In this document: one piece after another, positions 20,493 to 33,397 of the stretch
How the letters are laid out: each line of letters begins with the position of its first letter
How positions within the stretch are numbered: the first letter of the stretch is position 1
Origin: Deinandra increscens subsp. villosa
Taxonomy: Eukaryota > Streptophyta > Magnoliopsida > Asterales > Asteraceae
Direction: 5' to 3'
DNA length: 64,000 nucleotides
Assembly: GCA_039602395.1 (NCBI GenBank)
Contig: JBCNJP010000025.1
Span: 41,084,922 to 41,148,921 of the forward strand
Position numbers and translations under genes: made by a program
The notes under the pieces: generated by a model
The model's input: only the letters and a program-made list of their open reading frames with translations
The model's database searches: none
What the model was told of the DNA's origin: nothing

Positions 20493-22682
20493 ATGTCCGA
20501 TTTTCAAGCGTTCGCGGCTATTCAAAATTCGGTTCAAGCTACGATGCAAACAATGATGAATTATGATAATGAAATCGGAACAAGTCAGAAAGTTCCCAAA
20601 TTGCTAAAATTGGAAGATTATCATAGTTGGGTTAAACGGTTTGAAGCGTTTGTCGATACAAATGACATTGATATGTGGTTAGCGTTCACTGAGCAATATG
20701 TTTACCCTAAAGATGAAACTGGTGAACCTATTCTTCAAAGAAAAATGTCTTCTGAACAAAAGAAAGCTTATCAAGCTGAGAAAAAGGCGTATGGTACGTT
20801 AACGATGGCATTGTCTAAAGAGTTACTGCATCAATTTGCTGGTAACTACACATCAAAAAGTCTATGGGTTGCCTTGGAGAAACGATGTGAAGGCAATGAT
20901 CAATACAAGAAAAGTCGACAAAAGGTTTTGAAGAAAGAGTTTGATAGTTTTAAGCATTATCAAAATGAAACGATTCCCAATCTGATTGCAAGATTCGCTC
21001 ATCTGATGAGTGAAATGCGTTTGGTGAATCTTACTAAAGAAGAGGTTGATATGAAAGAAAAGATCTTAGAGGCTTTTCCTGAAAAATGGGAGAATTATGT
21101 GATGATGATTACTCATGATAAGGATTTTTCAGGATTGACTTTCAATGATTTGGTTCAAAGAATTCAGGCTCGGGATATGGAATTAATGGTGAATAAATCA
21201 CTTCCTACACAAATTCAGAATCCTGCAGTGTATCATGGTGAAAATGACTCTACAATGAATGATGGGAAGTCTACTAGTCTTAGTTCTGCTCCTCCTACAG
21301 CATTTCTAGCAGGTAAATCTGGAATTCAAGTTATTCTTCTGCTGGTTGTACTGTGTCATTTCCAAGTTCTTCGACTCAAAGTGCATTGTATGTTCAAACT
21401 GTCGATGATTATAATGCGTTGATGTCTGCATTGGTATCTTCATACTTTGGTGTTTTTACTGGTGCTGTGAGTAATGCTGAGTTAGCAAATGAAGATTACG
21501 ATCAGATTGATTATGATCATTTGGAGGAAATGGATCTGAATTGGCAATATGCTATGTTGGTTCGTAGAACGAAGAAATTTTTCAATAGAACTGGTAAGAA
21601 GAGACTTAATCAGGAAGGAAAGATTGGATTGGACAAATCTAAGGTGAAATGTTATAAGTGTTCAGTTTATGGTCACTTTGCTCGAGAATGTCCAAGTTCT
21701 AAAGAAAGTAAATTGAAGACTGGTCAGCATGCACATTTAGTTTTTCATTCATCAAATGAAGCTGAAAAGGTTGATCAGAAATCTGCTACTCTTGCTCATG
21801 ATTGGTCTAATACATTTATGCATCCAGATGGCTTTGCCTGGAATGCAGATTCTGAAGTTAAAAAGAATCATACTCCAATCTCAATTTCTTTAACCGCTCA
21901 ACATGCTGATGATGAAAGTTTTTTAACAGAATCTGATACTTCTTCAAGTATATCTTTGATTCAAGAAGAATTACCTAAGTCTTCTGAGAATTTAAAGGAT
22001 GATGAATTTAACTGTTATAAATGTGAGAAGTTGCTCAAGAAAATTGCAAGGTTTGAACAAGATTGTCAATTATCAACTGAAGAAATTGTGGTTCTCAAGA
22101 AAGAGGTGGAAGAGTTTCAAAAGAAGTATTATGAGTTGGTTCATATTCATGAAGATGTGTTGAAGGAAAAGGCTCAATTGGCTGAAGAGTGTGAGAAAGC
22201 CAAAGTTGAAGCGTTAGATGCAGCTCAAGATTTTGAGAATCTGTTTGAGAAGAGTTATCTGGTTCAGCAAAAATATGAAGAGGCTACTGTTCTTATTGCT
22301 AAAACTGCTGTTACCGTTGAGAAACTTCAAAACAAGATCTCTATGCTTCAAGATGAAAATGTTCTAATACAGAGACAAAAATGAAGTATTGACTAAAGAT
22401 GTTGAGATCTATAAACAAAAGAGAAAAAGTGTTCTTCAAGAACTGTTTGCAGAATGTGAGATCAGAAAGTTACAGACGTATGAATACGATGATCTCAATG
22501 CAAATTTTATCAAGTCACAACAAGAAGTGTTTGAAGGTCAACAGAAAATTAATGATTTAAAATTGGAGATTTTGGAGTTGAAAAGGCAAGTGAAGAACTG
22601 CAATTTGTCACCAACATTGCTTAACTTCTTATACAAGCATGATCTGAGTTCGGAAAGTTCTAAGAAGGATGATATTCACTTG
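20493..22682 (+). pseudogene. gag of TR-GAG-3 (UBN2, CCHC, coiled coil), frameshifted and truncated by Gypsy-A
   Basis: The ATG at 20493 gives MSDFQAFAAIQ, homologous to TR-GAG-1 and better preserved. The UBN2 region covers 20580-21220 (LEDYHSWVKRFEAF, KSLWVALEKRCEGNDQYKKSR). A frameshift near 21320 moves the frame to 21353-22384, which contains the knuckle CYKCSVYGHFAREC (about 21649-21690) and a coiled coil. A second frameshift near 22383 leads into 22389-22682. Gypsy-A enters at 22683. No sequence clearly matching the second CCHC knuckle of TR-GAG-1 is found to the right, so the C-terminus was deleted or diverged. Confidence 0.85.
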
Positions 22683-25304
22683 TGTGACACCCGAGAATCC
22701 CAAGGTTAACTTCCGTTAGACAACTTCCGTTAGTTACGTTAGTAACTAATACTTAACTAGGCCGAATACGTCCACGTCCTTTGGTTGATCACCAAACCCG
22801 CCCATATATGTTATGTGTTCAATTATTTATGGTCATTATGTGCAAACATGATTTAAATGCATAATTATTAATAAAAAGCATGACTATTTAATTAATTGAT
22901 AAATTATGTGACAAATTGCTTATTTGGATTATTATATGTTAACCGGGTAATTAAATGTATGCATACATGTTTAATGATTGGGCTAGTAATTAGTTAATGA
23001 TGGACTAATCATGGGCTAATGATGGCTAATCATTGGGGGCCCAAATCCCACTGAAAGCCCATGAGACCACTAGTATTTAAATAGAATTATAAACCCTAAT
23101 CCCATTTACATGCTCCATCACCACACACACACACTCCCCATCACACTCTCTCCCTCTCACGACTTCTGGACCAGCCCCAAGACACACCAAGATCAGCCAT
23201 CACTTCTGTTGGTGAAGATCATCCATCGATCCTTGATCAAACCGTGAGTCCCATGAACCATTTCTATGTGTTTTCTATGTGTTTTCTTCATAAAGCATGC
23301 CTAGATCTCCATGTAATCGTTAGATTTTCTGTAAGAATGCTTAGGAATGCTAGATCTATGATAAAGACTACAACTTTACGTGTGAAACTGATCCATAATA
23401 GAGATTCATGCTAGATTAGGTCATTTTGGGTAAAGTGTGTTCTTGAAGATTTGATGATGAAAATGCATGTTTATGATGTTAAAAATGCTCCTGTGATGTT
23501 CCTAAATGATTATGTATGCTTGAAAATGAATTACACGAAGCATGGAGGCTGTTAGAAAGATTTTTAGTCAAATTTACGGGTTTTTTAGCGACCAGCGAAA
23601 CTGTGCATTCATTAGGAGAAACTATCCAGCGAAACTGTGCATATCTCCTTCCAGCGACACTGTCCAGCGAAACTGCAGTGTCTCTCGTGAACGAAACTGA
23701 CCTTGTCCCTGAACGAAAGTTCAACCAGTTCCTGGCGAAACTAGCCAGCGAAACTAGCAGTTTCTCTGGCAGTTTCTCTAGCAGTTTCTCTAGCAGTTTC
23801 TCTAGCAGTTTCTCCAGCGAAACTGCAGTGTCTCTCGTGAATGAAACTGACCTTGTCCCTGAACGAAAGTTCAACCAGCGAAACTAGCAGTTTCTCTAGC
23901 AGTTTCTCTAGCAGTTTCTCTAGCAGTTTCTCTAGCAGTTTCTCCAGCAGTTTCTCCAGACTAAACCCAAACTTGTGCAACTTATTTAAATGATATGCCA
24001 TGACTTGTATGATTATGCAATGATGAAACATGCTATGATTTCTGTAATATATGAACCCTTGTTTATGATCAACCATCGGTGTCGTGTGTCGTTATGTCGT
24101 GTCGTAGTTCCAACGTGCTATGTTATGGGCCATAGTGACGATAAGTTAATGTTTAGACACAAAACTAATACTTAAGACCTAAACGTGTTCATAGGTCTTC
24201 GTTAAGCAATATTTGGATTAATTAACAAGTGTAGCTGAGCAACCTAAGGTGAGTTTCACTAACCCCTTAATTGTGAACCCGTTTGGGTCACAACGAATTA
24301 CTTAACGGAAAACAACGCTGACACTTTGAGATATCGCCGAATGGGATATCTGTTATGGAAGCTGGAGTGCTTTATGGGAAGCGCTTGCAACTGTCCATCC
24401 TTGGGATTTCAAATGAAATCTGGAATAACCGTTTTGACACTTAAACTATTTTTAGGATTTCAAATGAAATCCAGAATAAACAACTTTTAATATGGCTAGT
24501 GTAGGTTAAAGTCTAAACCAAATGATATCACATGATTTCTAAGGATGCCTTAAAACTTAAAAGTCCTCAACAATTTAGTACCATTAATCTGTGAAGCGAG
24601 GGGATGTTGGGTAGATCTACTGGGGTTTGACAAACCCTGCTCCGCGGTACACAAATGTGTAGCCAACCGGTTGGAGGCCGAACGGAGTGCAATATCAGCC
24701 TATTTTAGTTGTGGGTCCCATGAGGAACACAACTGGAGGCACAAACCATCGGCAAATGCCGAACTCTGTTACGTCAGCTTTGGTACGAACTTCCTTAGTG
24801 CATGGAAACCGGATTAGCTACCCGCGATATCGGTTGACCGCTTTAACTTTTACTTAACTAGTGCATATTCGATAATTCAACACTTGGCAATGTTTGCAAA
24901 ACTAATCCTTATTACATGTTGATACATACGCTTATGAGACCGGGCCAATGCATGACATGCCCACCGTGGACTCACCAACCGTTAGGTTGACACTTGTGTG
25001 GTTTTCACTTTTGCAGATCGCTGAGGAGTATCCACCAGGGGTTGGCATGGCACACAGAAGACTTTAAACTGTTTTAACTTACGTTGGACATTTTGAATAT
25101 CAATATATAATTTGTACTTAAAGCACGTGGTTAGTGCTGAGATACTTTTATTTACTTTTCCGCTGCGAATTTTAGACTGTTTTATGATGAACACTTGGAC
25201 TTTACTCTGATTCGTTTAGTATTTGTAACTAATGGTTGTGGTCCTGGTCTAGTCGCGCCCCTTAACGGTATAAACTCCGTTAGTGGTTAATTGGGGGTGT
25301 GACA
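22683..25304 (+). repeat. 5' LTR of Gypsy-A
   Basis: TGTGACACCCGAG to GGGGGTGTGACA. It contains CAGCGAAACTG words and their complement-like AGTTTCTC repeats (23580-23960). Open frames inside are repeat artefacts or short. Confidence 0.95.
23747..23957. repeat. 12-bp minisatellite in the 5' LTR (AGCAGTTTCTCT)
   Basis: Two blocks of the unit AGCAGTTTCTCT are separated by a CAGCGAAACTGCAG segment. The 3' LTR copy (31850-32045) has two fewer units in the first block and a changed unit with TGCAGTTC in the second. Confidence 0.9.
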
Positions 25305-25307
25305 GAT

Positions 25308-25319
25308 TGGTATCAGAGC
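25308..25319 (+). other. Primer binding site of Gypsy-A, tRNA-iMet type
   Basis: TGGTATCAGAGC (25308-25319), three bases after the LTR. Confidence 0.9.
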
Positions 25320-25419
25320 CATAAGTTGCAGAGAACTGGAATCATTTTTGAAAACGATTTGGAAACTGCAACTTGAACCCTTAGTTACAAACGAACAAAA
25401 CAAACTCTCAAAGACAAAA

Positions 25420-25863
25420 TTTTTACGTGCCAACCTGGGATACTCGCTCTGCTGTGTAAGTAAATACTTCATATGTACATATATATATATATATCTATAT
25501 ATAAATATATATAGACCGTGTCTAGGTAGTCTAACGGAAAACCTTAGGGAATTTTCACACACGAATACGAAACGTGAACGCTAATACGCACACTACTTCG
25601 GGGGAAAGCGACAACAAAACGATGCTACACGCTACGTCCTGATTTCTACTATGATGACTACGCCGACGGTGACTTGTATGGGAAATCCGACCTCCGACGA
25701 TAGCTACTTACGACTTACGACATACTTCGACGACGCCTCGATTTTGCACGAAAATTTTTCTGGACTAATAGTGGGATAACGGGAAATGGATAATATACAT
25801 ATTATGGGATATGTATAGAATATAACTGTGACTGAACACTGCCTACTTTAAACTGTCCAGAAA
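25420..25863 (+). other. Untranslated leader of Gypsy-A
   Basis: Non-coding, with a TA-rich tract at 25476-25513 and many CGAC words. No upstream reading frame is convincing. Confidence 0.6.
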
Positions 25864-28800
25864 ATGTCTGGAAAAGCCGGAAGGAACAACATCAACCTGA
25901 CGCCCGCGCAACTGCAAGCAATGATCAACGAGCATGTGCAAGCCGCCGTGGCAGCTGTCCAAGCTACAATTGCTGCCCATGGTAATAATTATGCCGGTTA
26001 AGGCACAGGGCGATATATATATTTTGACCTGTTTAAATTTGAACCCGAACTATTAATTGCATCAGGAAACGTCCATCACTGCACATTTAAGACTTTCATG
26101 GACTGCAAGCCAATGACGTTTTCCGGCGAGGAAGGAGCGGTAGGACTCCTCAGGTGGATCGAGAAGTCTGAGAAGGTCTTCTCCATGTGTAACTGCCCTG
26201 CTGAGAACAAGGTGAAATTTGCGACTGGTACTTTCGAGGGAGCAGCTCTCTCCTGGTGGAACGCCGAAATCCAAATGGTTGGGGTAAATGCGGCAAATGA
26301 CATGGAATGGGAAGCATTTAAGGAACTGATTATGGAGGAGTACTGCCCTCGGGACCAAGTCAAGAAGCTTGAAGGAGAATTTTTGAACTCCAAGATGTCT
26401 GGGTCAGAGATTGAGGAATACACTACGCGTTACCACGAGTACGCTGTACTCTGCCCAACAATGGTTGATGCTGAATTCAAACGCATTGAGCGTTATCTGG
26501 AGGGTCTCGCACCCCAAATCAAGAGCTTGGTGACCGCCAGCAACCCAACAACCGTGCAGCAAGCCATTCGTTTGGCTCATAAGTTGACTGATCAGGAGAT
26601 CGAGAGGGGTACACTACCCGCAAAGCTCACTGTGAAGACTGCCTTAAGTGGCAAGCGTAAGGCTGAAGAAGAAGCTCCAGCGACATCTGTGAACAATCAA
26701 ACTGTTGGGAATCAATCTGGGAGATCCTCTAACTCCCAATATCAGAACAAGCGGTCTGACAACGCAATGTCAAATTTCAACAATGGTAGCAACAGTGGGA
26801 GCAACAACCGCCAGGGCGGAAATGGAAACTACAAGGGTAAAGCTCCGTTTTGTAACAAGTGCGGGAGACACCACAATGGTATGTGTACCAAGGGTTTGGA
26901 GTGTGGAAGATGTGGTAAACCGGGGCATGAGGCCAACAACTGCTGGACCAACCTACAAAAGTTGAACAACAACGGCCAGAACCAAGGAGGAAATAACAAC
27001 AAGGGAAATGGAAACAACCGCAACGGGCAAGGAAACAATCAGAACAACAACGGTGGAGCCCGTGGCTGTTATGAATGTGGTGCGCAATGCCACATGAGGA
27101 AAGACTGCCCGCGTTTGCGCAGACAAGGAAATGGAAACAATGGCAACGGTGGGAACCCGGGCAACGGGAATGGTAACGGTGGGAATGGTAATGGTGGAAA
27201 CGGAAATGGTGGGAATGCTAGAGGTCGAGCTTTCGTCATGGGTCAAGGTGAAGCTCGCAACGACGCCAATGTGATTAACGGTAAATTTATACTTAATGGT
27301 TTCTTTGCTACTGTATTGTTTGATTCTGGTGCTGAAAGAAGTTTTATTTCCACTAAGTTTGCTAGACTGATTAATGCTAAACCGATTGACTTAGATGCTA
27401 AGTATGTGGTAGAGCTAGCAAACGGTAAACTCCATGATACAACCCAGATAGTTAAGGACTGTAAGTTAGAACTAGCTGGCCATACGTTAGGAATCGATCT
27501 TATGCCCTTCCCGATTGGTAGTTTTGACGTTATAGTAGGAATGGATTGGTTATCAGAAAACCGAGCTGAAATTTTATGTCAAGAAAAAGTGGTTCGTATC
27601 CCACTCAAAGACGGTGAAATGCTAACAGTTCAAGGTGAAAAAGGTGGAACAGTCACCGGCATCATCTCATTTCTAAAAGCTCAAAAGTGCCTTCATAAAG
27701 GTCACTTCGCGATTCTTGCAAACGTCACCGACACGACACTTCCCGAGCGTAAAATCGACGACTATCCGATAGTCCGCGACTTTCCGGATGTATTTCCTGA
27801 TGATCTGCCTGGTTTGCCTCCATTTCGATAAGTTGAGTTTGGGATCGACTTAACTCCCGGCGCTGCTCCGATTGCACGCGCACCATACCGTTTGGCTGTA
27901 AGTGAACTCAACGAACTTTCCGCACAACTTCAAGAGTTACTCGACAAAGGATTTATTCGTCCAAGTTCGTCTCCGTGGGGAGCACCGGTATTGTTTGTTA
28001 AGAAAAAGGATGGAACGTTCCGAATGTGTATCGACTACCGAGAGCTCAACAAGGTTACAATTAAGAATCGGTATCCACTTCCTCGAATCGACGACCTCTT
28101 CGATCAACTACAAGGTTCAAGCTACTATTCAAAGATTGATCTACGGTCTGGTTATCACTAACTTCGCGTACGTGATGAGGATATCCCCAAGACTGCCTTC
28201 AGAACTCGGTATGGACACTACGAGTTCCTGGTTATGCCGTTTGGGCTAACCAATGCACCTGCCGTGTTTATGGATCTGATGAATCGAGTGTGCAAGCCGT
28301 ACCTCGATCAGTTTGTGATAGTTTTCATCGATGATATTTTGATCTACTCCAAGACAAAGGAAGAACACGAGAATCACTTGCGACTTATTTTGGAATTACT
28401 CCGCAAGGAACAGCTTTACGCCAAGTTTTCAAAATGCGATTTTTGGATCCGCGAAGTCCAGTTTCTTGGACACATTGTTAATGAAGAAGGAATTCAAGTT
28501 GACCCAGCTAAAGTGGAAGCTATCAAGAATTGGTCTACTCCTAGAGCGCCGACCGAAATCCGACAATTTTTGGGACTTGCCGGATACTATCGAAGATTCA
28601 TTAAGGGTTTCTCGCAAATAGCTCAACCCTTAACAGCTTTAACGCACAAAGGGGTGCAATACAGATGGGGTGAAAAAGAAGAACGAGCGTTTCAAACACT
28701 TAAGGATATGTTATGTTCAGCTCCGATTCTCTCGTTACCCGATGGGGTGGACGACTTCGTGGTTTTTTGCGATGCATCCATTCAAGGACTCGGTTGCGTG

Positions 28801-30615
28801 TTGATGCAACGAGACAAGGTAATTGCCTACGGGTCCAGGCAGCTGAAGGATACTGAGAAGAATTACACAACGCATGACTTGGAATTAGGAGCCGTTGTAT
28901 TTGCACTTAAGATTTGGAGACATTACCTCTACGGAACAAAGTGCACGATATTCACCGACCACAAAAGCTTACAACACATCTTCGAACAAAAGGATCTCAA
29001 CATGCGACAACGAAGGTGGATCGAGCTACTAAATGACTATGATTTAGCGATTAAGTATCATCCTGGAAAAGCCAACGTTGTGGCTGATGCCTTAAGTCGG
29101 AAAGAGTATGAAAAGCCTCGACGAGTACGAGCGCTACAACTGACCATTCACACGGGATTGCCGGATCGAATCCGCGATGCCCAACAAGAAGCTTTAAAGG
29201 AAGAAAACTTCGCAGCTGAAGCACTGCGTGGTGTAGATGGTCACTCTGAGGTTAAGTCTGATGGACTCAGGTATTATAATGACAGAGTTTGGATTCCTCT
29301 ACTTGGGAATCTTCGTGAGCTCGTGATGGACGAGGCTCACAAGTCAAGATATTCGGTGCACCCTGGATCGGATAAATTGTACCAGGATTTGAAGAACTTA
29401 TACTGGTGGCCGAACATGAAAGCCGACATTGCGCGATATGTGGCTAAGTGTTTAACATGCTCAAGGGTTAAGGTCGAGTATCAAAAGCCTGCTGGATTAC
29501 TGCAACAACCAAAGATCCCAGAATGGAAATGGGAGGATATCTCCATGGACTTCGTAACAGGATTACCCCATCGATCGAATCGACCGTATGCGATTTGGGT
29601 TATCATTGATCGATTAACCAAATCTGCACATTTTATCCCGATGAAGGAAACTGACAATATGGATAAGTTAACCAATCTGTACATTGACCGAATTGTGGCA
29701 CGTCATGGAGTGCCTAAGACTATCATCTCCGACAGAGATCCTCGATTTACTTCCCGACTATGGCAATCTATGCAAGAATCACTGGGAACCAGACTGGATA
29801 TGAGTACAGCTTATCACCCACAGACCGATGGTCAGACGGAACGAACGATTCAGACTTTAGAAGATATGCTACGAGCTTGCGTTCTCGACTTCGGTAAAGA
29901 CTGGGAGGCTCACCTTCCGTTGGTGGAGTTCTCCTACAACAACAGTTATCATTCAAGTATCGGTGCAGCACCTTTTGAAGCACTATATGGCAGAAAATGT
30001 AGATCGCCGGTGTTTTGGGCAGAAACGGGTGAGAAGGGAATCACCGGACCAGAAATCATTCACGACACAACTGAACGGATTATTCAAATCAGAAAGCGGA
30101 TAGCCGCAGCACGTGACAGGCAAAAGAGCTATGCCGACAAACGCCGTAAACCTTTGAAGTTCGAGGTAGGCGACAAGGTACTATTGAAGGTATCTCCCTG
30201 GAAAGGAGTGATACGCTTTGGAAAACGTGGAAAGTTGAATCCTCGTTATATCGGTCCGTTTAAAATCATCGGGGAAGTAGGCTCGGTGGCCTACCGATTA
30301 CAACTCCCGGCCGAACTCGATGGAGTCCACAACGTGTTTCACGTTTCTAATCTGAAGAAATGTCTGGCTGAAGACACTGAAATAATTCCTTTGGAGGAAT
30401 TGGAGATCGACGAACATCTCAGATTCATAGAGCAACCAGTAGAAATCATGGGACGCGAGGAGAAAGCCCTCAAACGTAGCAAGATTCCGATCGTCAAAGT
30501 TCGATGGAACTCAAGACGTGGACCTGAATATACATGGGAACGGGAGGACCAGATGAAGAACAAGTATCCTCACTTGTTCGAGCAAACGTCCACGGAAACT
30601 CAAGGTATGATTTAA
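25864..30615 (+). pseudogene. gag-pol of Gypsy-A, one frame with three stop codons
   Basis: Polyprotein for capsid, protease, RT/RNase H and integrase. The start MSGKAGRNNINLTPAQ is at 25864. Gag core 26098-26700, zinc-binding segment 26850-27110 (CNKCGRHHNG, CGRCGKPGHEANNC, CYECGAQCHMRKDC), then an Asn/Gly-rich linker. Protease DSGA lies near 27320. RT runs from about 27900 to 28550 with the FIDD active site near 28330; RNase H follows (FCDASIQGLG near 28767). The integrase has an HHCC finger (29330-29465) and DDE core (29540-29860), and a chromodomain-like tail covers 30470-30590. Stops are TAA at 25999-26001, 27829-27831 and 28159-28161. The last two are single C-to-T changes of conserved CAA codons; the first lies in a possible 84-nt intron. 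No frameshift is seen. Confidence 0.9.
25982..26065 (+). other. Possible 84-nt intron in gag of Gypsy-A
   Basis: GTAATA...TTGCATCAG bounds an AT-rich stretch containing the in-frame TAA at 25999. Its length is a multiple of three, and joining the flanks keeps the gag frame (...AAHG then NVHHC). Splicing is inferred only. Confidence 0.4.
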
Positions 30616-30783
30616 TTTTGGGGACCAAAATTCCTTTAACAAGAGGAGGATGTGGCAACCCTAAAACTTTTGCTTTCTTTCCCCAGCAACTACAGCAACG
30701 ACGACAGCTGAGGCTGCGAACGCTACAACACTAGAATAATTTTCGGGACAAAAATTCCATTTACAAGGGGATGATGTGACACC
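30613..30783 (+). repeat. Duplicated polypurine tract and LTR-start segment in Gypsy-A
   Basis: 30616-30662 (ATTTTGGGGACCAAAATTCC...GGATGTGGCAACCC) is repeated with changes at 30739-30783 (ATTTTCGGGACAAAAATTCC...GATGTGACACCC). Only the second copy leads into the true LTR. Confidence 0.75.
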
Positions 30784-33397
30784 CGAGAATCCCAAGGTTA
30801 ACTTCCGTTAGACAACTTCCGTTAGTTACGTTAGTAACTAATACTTAACTAGGCCGAATACGTCCACGTCCTTTGGTTGATCACCAAACCCGCCCATATA
30901 TGTTATGTGTTCAATTATTTATGGTCATTATGTGCAAACGTGATTTAAATGCATAATTATTAATAAAAAGCATGACTATTTAATTAATTGATAAATTATG
31001 TGACAAATTGCTTATTTGGATTATTATATGTTAACCGGGTAATTAAATGTATGCATACATGTTTAATGATTGGGCTAGTAATTAGTTAATGAATGGACTA
31101 ATCATGGGCTAATGATGGCTAATCATTGGGGGCCCAAATCCCAATGAAAGCCCATGAGACCACTAGTATTTAAATAGAATTATAAACCCTAATCCCATTT
31201 ACATGCTCCATCACCACACACACACACTCCCCATCACACTCTCTCCCTCTCACGACTTCTGGACCAGCCCCAAGACACACCAAGATCAGCCATCACTTCT
31301 GTTGGTGAAGATCATCCATCGATCCTTGATCAAACCGTGAGTCCCATGAACCATTTCTATGTGTTTTCTATGTGTTTTCTTCATAAAGCATGCCTAGATC
31401 TCCATGTAATCGTTAGATTTTCTGTAAGAATGCTTAGGAATGCTAGATCTATGATAAAGACTACAACTTTACATGTGAAACTGATCCATAATAGAGATTC
31501 ATGCTAGATTAGGTCATTTTGGGTAAAGTGTCTTCTTGAAGATTTGATGATGAAAATGCATGTTTATGATGTTAAAAATGCTCCTGTGATGTTCCTAAAT
31601 GATTATGTATGCTTGAAAATGAATTACACGAAGCATGGAGGCTGTTAGAAAGATTTTTAGTCAAATTTACGGGTTTTTTAGCGACCAGCGAAACTGTGCA
31701 TTCATTAGGAGAAACTATCCAGCGAAACTGTGCATATCTCCTTCCAGCGACACTGTCCAGCGAAACTGCAGTGTCTCTCGTGAACGAAACTGACCTTGTC
31801 CCTGAACGAAAGTTCAACCAGTTCCTGGCGAAACTAGCCAGCGAAACTAGCAGTTTCTCTGGCAGTTTCTCTAGCAGTTTCTCTAGCAGTTTCTCCAGCG
31901 AAACTGCAGTGTCTCTCGTGAACGAAACTGACCTTGTCCCTGAACGAAAGTTCAACCAGCGAAACTAGCAGTTTCTCTAGCAGTTTCTCTAGCAGTTTCT
32001 CTAGCAGTTTCTGCAGTTCTAGCAGTTTCTCCAGCAGTTTCTCCAGACTAAACCCAAACTTGTGCAACTTATTTAAATGATATGCCATGACTTGTATGAT
32101 TATGCAATGATGAAACATGCTATGATTTCTGTAATATATGAACCCTTGTTTATGATCAACCATCGGTGTCGTGTGTCGTTATGTCGTGTCGTAGTTCCAA
32201 CGTGCTATGTTATGGGCCATAGTGACGATAAGTTAATGTTTAGACACAAAACTAATACTTAAGACCTAAACGTGTTCATAGGTCTTCGTTAAGCAATATT
32301 TGGATTAATTAACAAGTGTAGCTGAGCAACCTAAGGTGAGTTTCACTAACCCCTTAATTGTGAACCCGTTTGGGTCACAACGAATTACTTAACGGAAAAC
32401 AACGCTGACACTTTGAGATATCGCCGAATGGGATATCTGTTATGGAAGCTGGAGTGCTTTATGGGAAGCGCTTGCAACTGTCCATCCTTGGGATTTCAAA
32501 TGAAATCCGGAATAACCGTTTTGACACTTAAACTATTTTTAGGATTTCAAATGAAATCCAGAATAAACAACTTTTAATATGGCTAGTGTAGGTTAAAGTC
32601 TAAACCAAATGATATCACATGATTTCTAAGGATGCCTTAAAACTTAAAAGTCCTCAACAATTTAGTACCATTAATCTGTGGAGCGAGGGGATGTTGGGTA
32701 GATCTACTGGGGTTTGACAAACCCTGCTCCGCGGTACACAAATGTGTAGCCAACCGGTTGGAGGCCGAACGGAGTGCAATATCAGCCTATTTTAGTTGTG
32801 GGTCCCATGAGGAACACAACTGGAGGCACAAACCATCGGCAAATGCCGAACTCTGTTACGTCAGCTTTGGTACGAACTTCCTTAGTGCATGGAAACCGGA
32901 TTAGCTACCCGCGATATCGGTTGACCGCTTTAACTTTTACTTAACTAGTGCATATTCGATAATTCAACACTTGGCAATGTTTGCAAAACTAATCCTTATT
33001 ACATGTTGATACATACGCTTATGAGACCGGGCCAATGCATGACATGCCCACCGTGGACTCACCAACCGTTAGGTTGACACTTGTGTGGTTTTCACTTTTG
33101 CAGATCGCTGAGGAGTATCCACCAGGGGTTGGCATGGCACACAGAAGACTTTAAACTGTTTTAACTTACGTTGGACATTTTGAATATCAATATCAATATA
33201 TAATTTGTACTTAAAGCACGTGGTTAGTGCTGAGATACTTTTATTTACTTTTCCGCTGCGAATTTTAGACTGTTTTATTATGAACACTTGGACTTTACTC
33301 TGATTCGTTTAGTATTTGTAACTAATGGTTGTGGTCCTGGTCTAGTCGCGCCCCTTAACGGTATAAACTCCGTTAGTGGTTAATTGGGGGTGTGACA
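30775..33397 (+). repeat. 3' LTR of Gypsy-A
   Basis: Starts TGTGACACCCGAG after CAAGGGGATGA. Over 99% identical to the 5' LTR outside the minisatellite and an ATATCA indel near 33190. Confidence 0.95.

Noticed and set aside
23516..24076. Open frames of 111-131 codons on both strands with ETARETA / LLEKLLEK / SSSFSS repeats
   Set aside because: They are translations of the 12-bp LTR minisatellite in Gypsy-A and occur likewise at 31572-32163; no start context or domain.
25308..25319. tRNA gene suspected from TGGTATCAGAGC sites
   Set aside because: Only the tRNA 3'-end complement is present, directly after LTRs; these are primer binding sites.
26953..27246. Minus-strand 97-codon frame opposite Gypsy-A gag
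   Set aside because: Shadow of the Asn/Gly-rich linker.
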